From the NCBI RefSeq assembly GCF_028657905.1, contig NZ_CP117782.1, positions 2,542,001-2,606,000 on the forward strand: a stretch of 64,000 nucleotides of DNA, in the 5' to 3' direction. Of the stretch, positions 62,663-64,000 are shown in pieces; positions within the stretch are counted from its first letter, which is position 1; every line of letters begins with the position of its first letter. The DNA comes from Burkholderia sp. FERM BP-3421. Lineage in GTDB: Bacteria; Pseudomonadota; Gammaproteobacteria; Burkholderiales; Burkholderiaceae. Under the pieces are notes generated by a model that searched no databases, was not told where the DNA came from, and saw only the letters and a program-made list of their open reading frames with translations. A program made the position numbers and the translations under genes.

Positions 62663-63307
62663 TCACTCCGCGTCGGGCTGCTCGCCCGGCGCGGCCGCGC
62701 GGAACGCCTCGAGCGTCATCGCGTATTCGTAGATGCGCCGGATCGTCGGATACGGCTGCAGGTCGATCGAGAAGCGCTGGGCGTTGAACACCTGCGGCGC
62801 CAGGCACAGGTCGGCCAGCGTCGGGGTATCGCCGAAGCACAGCCTGCCCACGCGCGGATCGCCCGCGAGCCGCGTCTCCAGCGTCTTGAATCCCGCCTCG
62901 ATCCAGTGCCGGTACCACGCGTTCTTCGCGTCCTCGTCGACGCCGAGCGCATGTTTCAGGTACTTGAGCACGCGCAGGTTGTCGAGCGGGTGGATCTCGC
63001 ACGCGATCTGCAGCGCGATCGCCCGCACATAGGCGCGGTCGAGCGCCGCCTTCGGCAGCAGCGGCGGCTCCGGATAGGCTTCCTCCAGGTACTCGATGAT
63101 CGCGAGCGATTGCTGAAGCGTCGCCTCGCCGTCGACGAAGGTCGGCACGATCCCGTCCGGATTCAGTGCGCGGTATTCGTCCTTCAGCTGCTGGCCGCCG
63201 TCGCGCAGCATGTGCACGGGCACGTACTCGTACGTGCGCTGCTTCAGGTTCAGCGCGATACGCACCCGATACGACGCCGAACTCCGGAAATAGCTGTACA
63301 GCTTCAT
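62663..63307 (-). CDS. maiA: Zeta-class glutathione S-transferase (maleylacetoacetate isomerase-like)
   Basis: A 214-residue GST of the zeta class, likely maleylacetoacetate isomerase of tyrosine degradation or a related GST. The zeta signature is SYFRSSASYRVRIALNLK at the start (usual form SSCSWRVRIAL; Ser-Ser retained, Cys replaced by Ala), with NPDGIVPTFVDGEATLQQS and the C-terminal DLCLAPQVFNAQRF. The ATG at 63307 follows AAGGAGA. No tyrosine-pathway genes are near, so the physiological role is open. Confidence 0.88.
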   Translation of the reverse strand: MKLYSYFRSSASYRVRIALNLKQRTYEYVPVHMLRDGGQQLKDEYRALNPDGIVPTFVDGEATLQQSLAIIEYLEEAYPEPPLLPKAALDRAYVRAIALQIACEIHPLDNLRVLKYLKHALGVDEDAKNAWYRHWIEAGFKTLETRLAGDPRVGRLCFGDTPTLADLCLAPQVFNAQRFSIDLQPYPTIRRIYEYAMTLEAFRAAAPGEQPDAE

Positions 63308-63499
63308 CTGTCTGTCTCCTTGCGCCGGCCGGGCGGCGAACCCGGTCCGTATGACCGCCGCGCCGTGCGGCTGGGGGAGCCAAGTGTAGCCGCATTCCAC
63401 GCCCGGCTGCGCGCGCCGTCAACTTGCCAGAACGCCGCAAATACGGTACTGAATGGAATCCCACTGACCCTCGCGACGCCCGCCGCCGCGCCGCCCCGC

Positions 63500-64000
63500 A
63501 TGCCGATGACCGACTCCCACGACACCGCCCCCTTTCCGTGCGCCCGCTTCATCAAGGAAATCGGCCGCGGACCGCACGGCGCGCGCGCGCTGTCGGCCGA
63601 CGACACCTTCGCGCTGTACCGGGCGATGCTCGACGGCCGGGTCTCCGACGCGGAACTGGGCGCGATCCTGATCGCGTATCGCCTGAAGGGCGAGACCGCC
63701 GACGAACTGGCGGCGATGCTCGCCGCCGCGCATGCGTCGTTCGAGCCGCTGCGGGTCCGCGACGGCGCGTTCCGCCCGGTCTCGATCCCGAGCTACAACG
63801 GCGCGCGCAAGCAGGCGAACCTGGTGCCGCTGCTCGCGCTGCTGCTCGCGCGCGAAGGCGTGCCCGTGCTCGTGCACGGCGTCACCGAGGATCCCGGCCG
63901 CGTGACGAGCGCGGAAATCTTCGCCGCGCTGTCGATCCCCGCGGCGCGCTCGCACGACGAGATCGAGGACACCCTCGCCGAACGCCGCGTCGCGTTCGCG
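63500..64000 (+). CDS. ybiB: YbiB-family protein (anthranilate phosphoribosyltransferase-like), cut by window edge
   Basis: The first 167 residues of a protein related to anthranilate phosphoribosyltransferase (TrpD). The N-terminal helical domain (FIKEIGRGPHGARALSADDT, YRAMLDGRVSDAELGAILIA) is followed by a start of the alpha/beta domain with SIPSYNGARKQANLVPLLAL, the equivalent of the TrpD PRPP loop but altered, as in YbiB, which binds DNA rather than acting in tryptophan synthesis in E. coli. The frame is open to the edge. Start ATG 63500 or 63506 (two codons later). Confidence 0.85.
   Translation, partial: MPMTDSHDTAPFPCARFIKEIGRGPHGARALSADDTFALYRAMLDGRVSDAELGAILIAYRLKGETADELAAMLAAAHASFEPLRVRDGAFRPVSIPSYNGARKQANLVPLLALLLAREGVPVLVHGVTEDPGRVTSAEIFAALSIPAARSHDEIEDTLAERRVAFA

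Noticed and set aside
1..64000. CRISPR arrays
   Set aside because: No regularly spaced direct repeats of 20-40 bases were seen; the only tandem repeats are the short pair at 39094-39120 and the coding GLUG units.

Overview
The window is high-GC (roughly two-thirds G+C) chromosomal DNA from a beta-proteobacterium, most likely Burkholderia sensu lato. The evidence is gene order typical of that group: kefB | kdsD-kdsC-lptC-lptA-lptB-rpoN-hpf-ptsN-hprK-rapZ; mutM-mutY opposite a TPR protein-lolB-ispE-tRNA(Gln)-prs-rplY-pth; uvrA opposite an MFS gene-ssb; and rsmD-coaD opposite ftsY. I cannot resolve the species from sequence alone.

The left third (1-29.6 kb) is accessory. In order it holds: the start of an efflux outer-membrane lipoprotein with two tandem MarR regulators; a two-partner secretion pair (TpsB transporter, then a TpsA adhesin with about 15 GLUG-type repeats); a LysR regulator; a signalling island (a BetR-receiver protein facing a hybrid histidine kinase, with a small periplasmic sulfite-oxidase-fold protein in front of the kinase); a family-9 glycosyltransferase-like gene; a decaying dTDP-rhamnose operon (rfbB with its catalytic Glu changed, rfbA and rfbC frameshifted, no rfbD); nudC; a decayed IS5-type element beside about 1.1 kb of gene-free DNA; two DNA-repair glycosylases; an AmpC-type beta-lactamase with a cupin; a DJ-1/PfpI protein; a frameshifted merR; an alpha/beta hydrolase; and an S10 serine carypeptidase-family lipoprotein with a small EF-hand-like partner.

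The right two-thirds (29.6-64 kb) is dense housekeeping DNA: single-strand binding and excision repair, Kdo synthesis and LPS export, sigma-54 with the nitrogen-PTS/HPr-kinase/RapZ regulatory cluster, base-excision repair (mutY, mutM), lipoprotein sorting (lolB), isoprenoid synthesis (ispE), tRNA-Gln, PRPP synthesis, ribosomal protein L25, peptidyl-tRNA hydrolase, histidine synthesis, a ferredoxin, CoA synthesis, 16S rRNA methylation, the SRP receptor FtsY, a zeta-class GST and the start of a ybiB-like gene.

Two themes stand out. First, several genes carry disabling changes: substitutions (rfbB Glu to Gly; amber codons in hisC and rfbA) as well as one-base indels (rfbA, rfbC, merR, ftsY). The substitutions point to real decay. 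The indels, especially the one in the essential gene ftsY, must be checked against reads before being believed. Second, the BetR-receiver / hybrid kinase / periplasmic SUOX-fold group looks like a self-contained envelope-sensing system whose signal is not obvious and which I regard as the best candidate for an undescribed system here.
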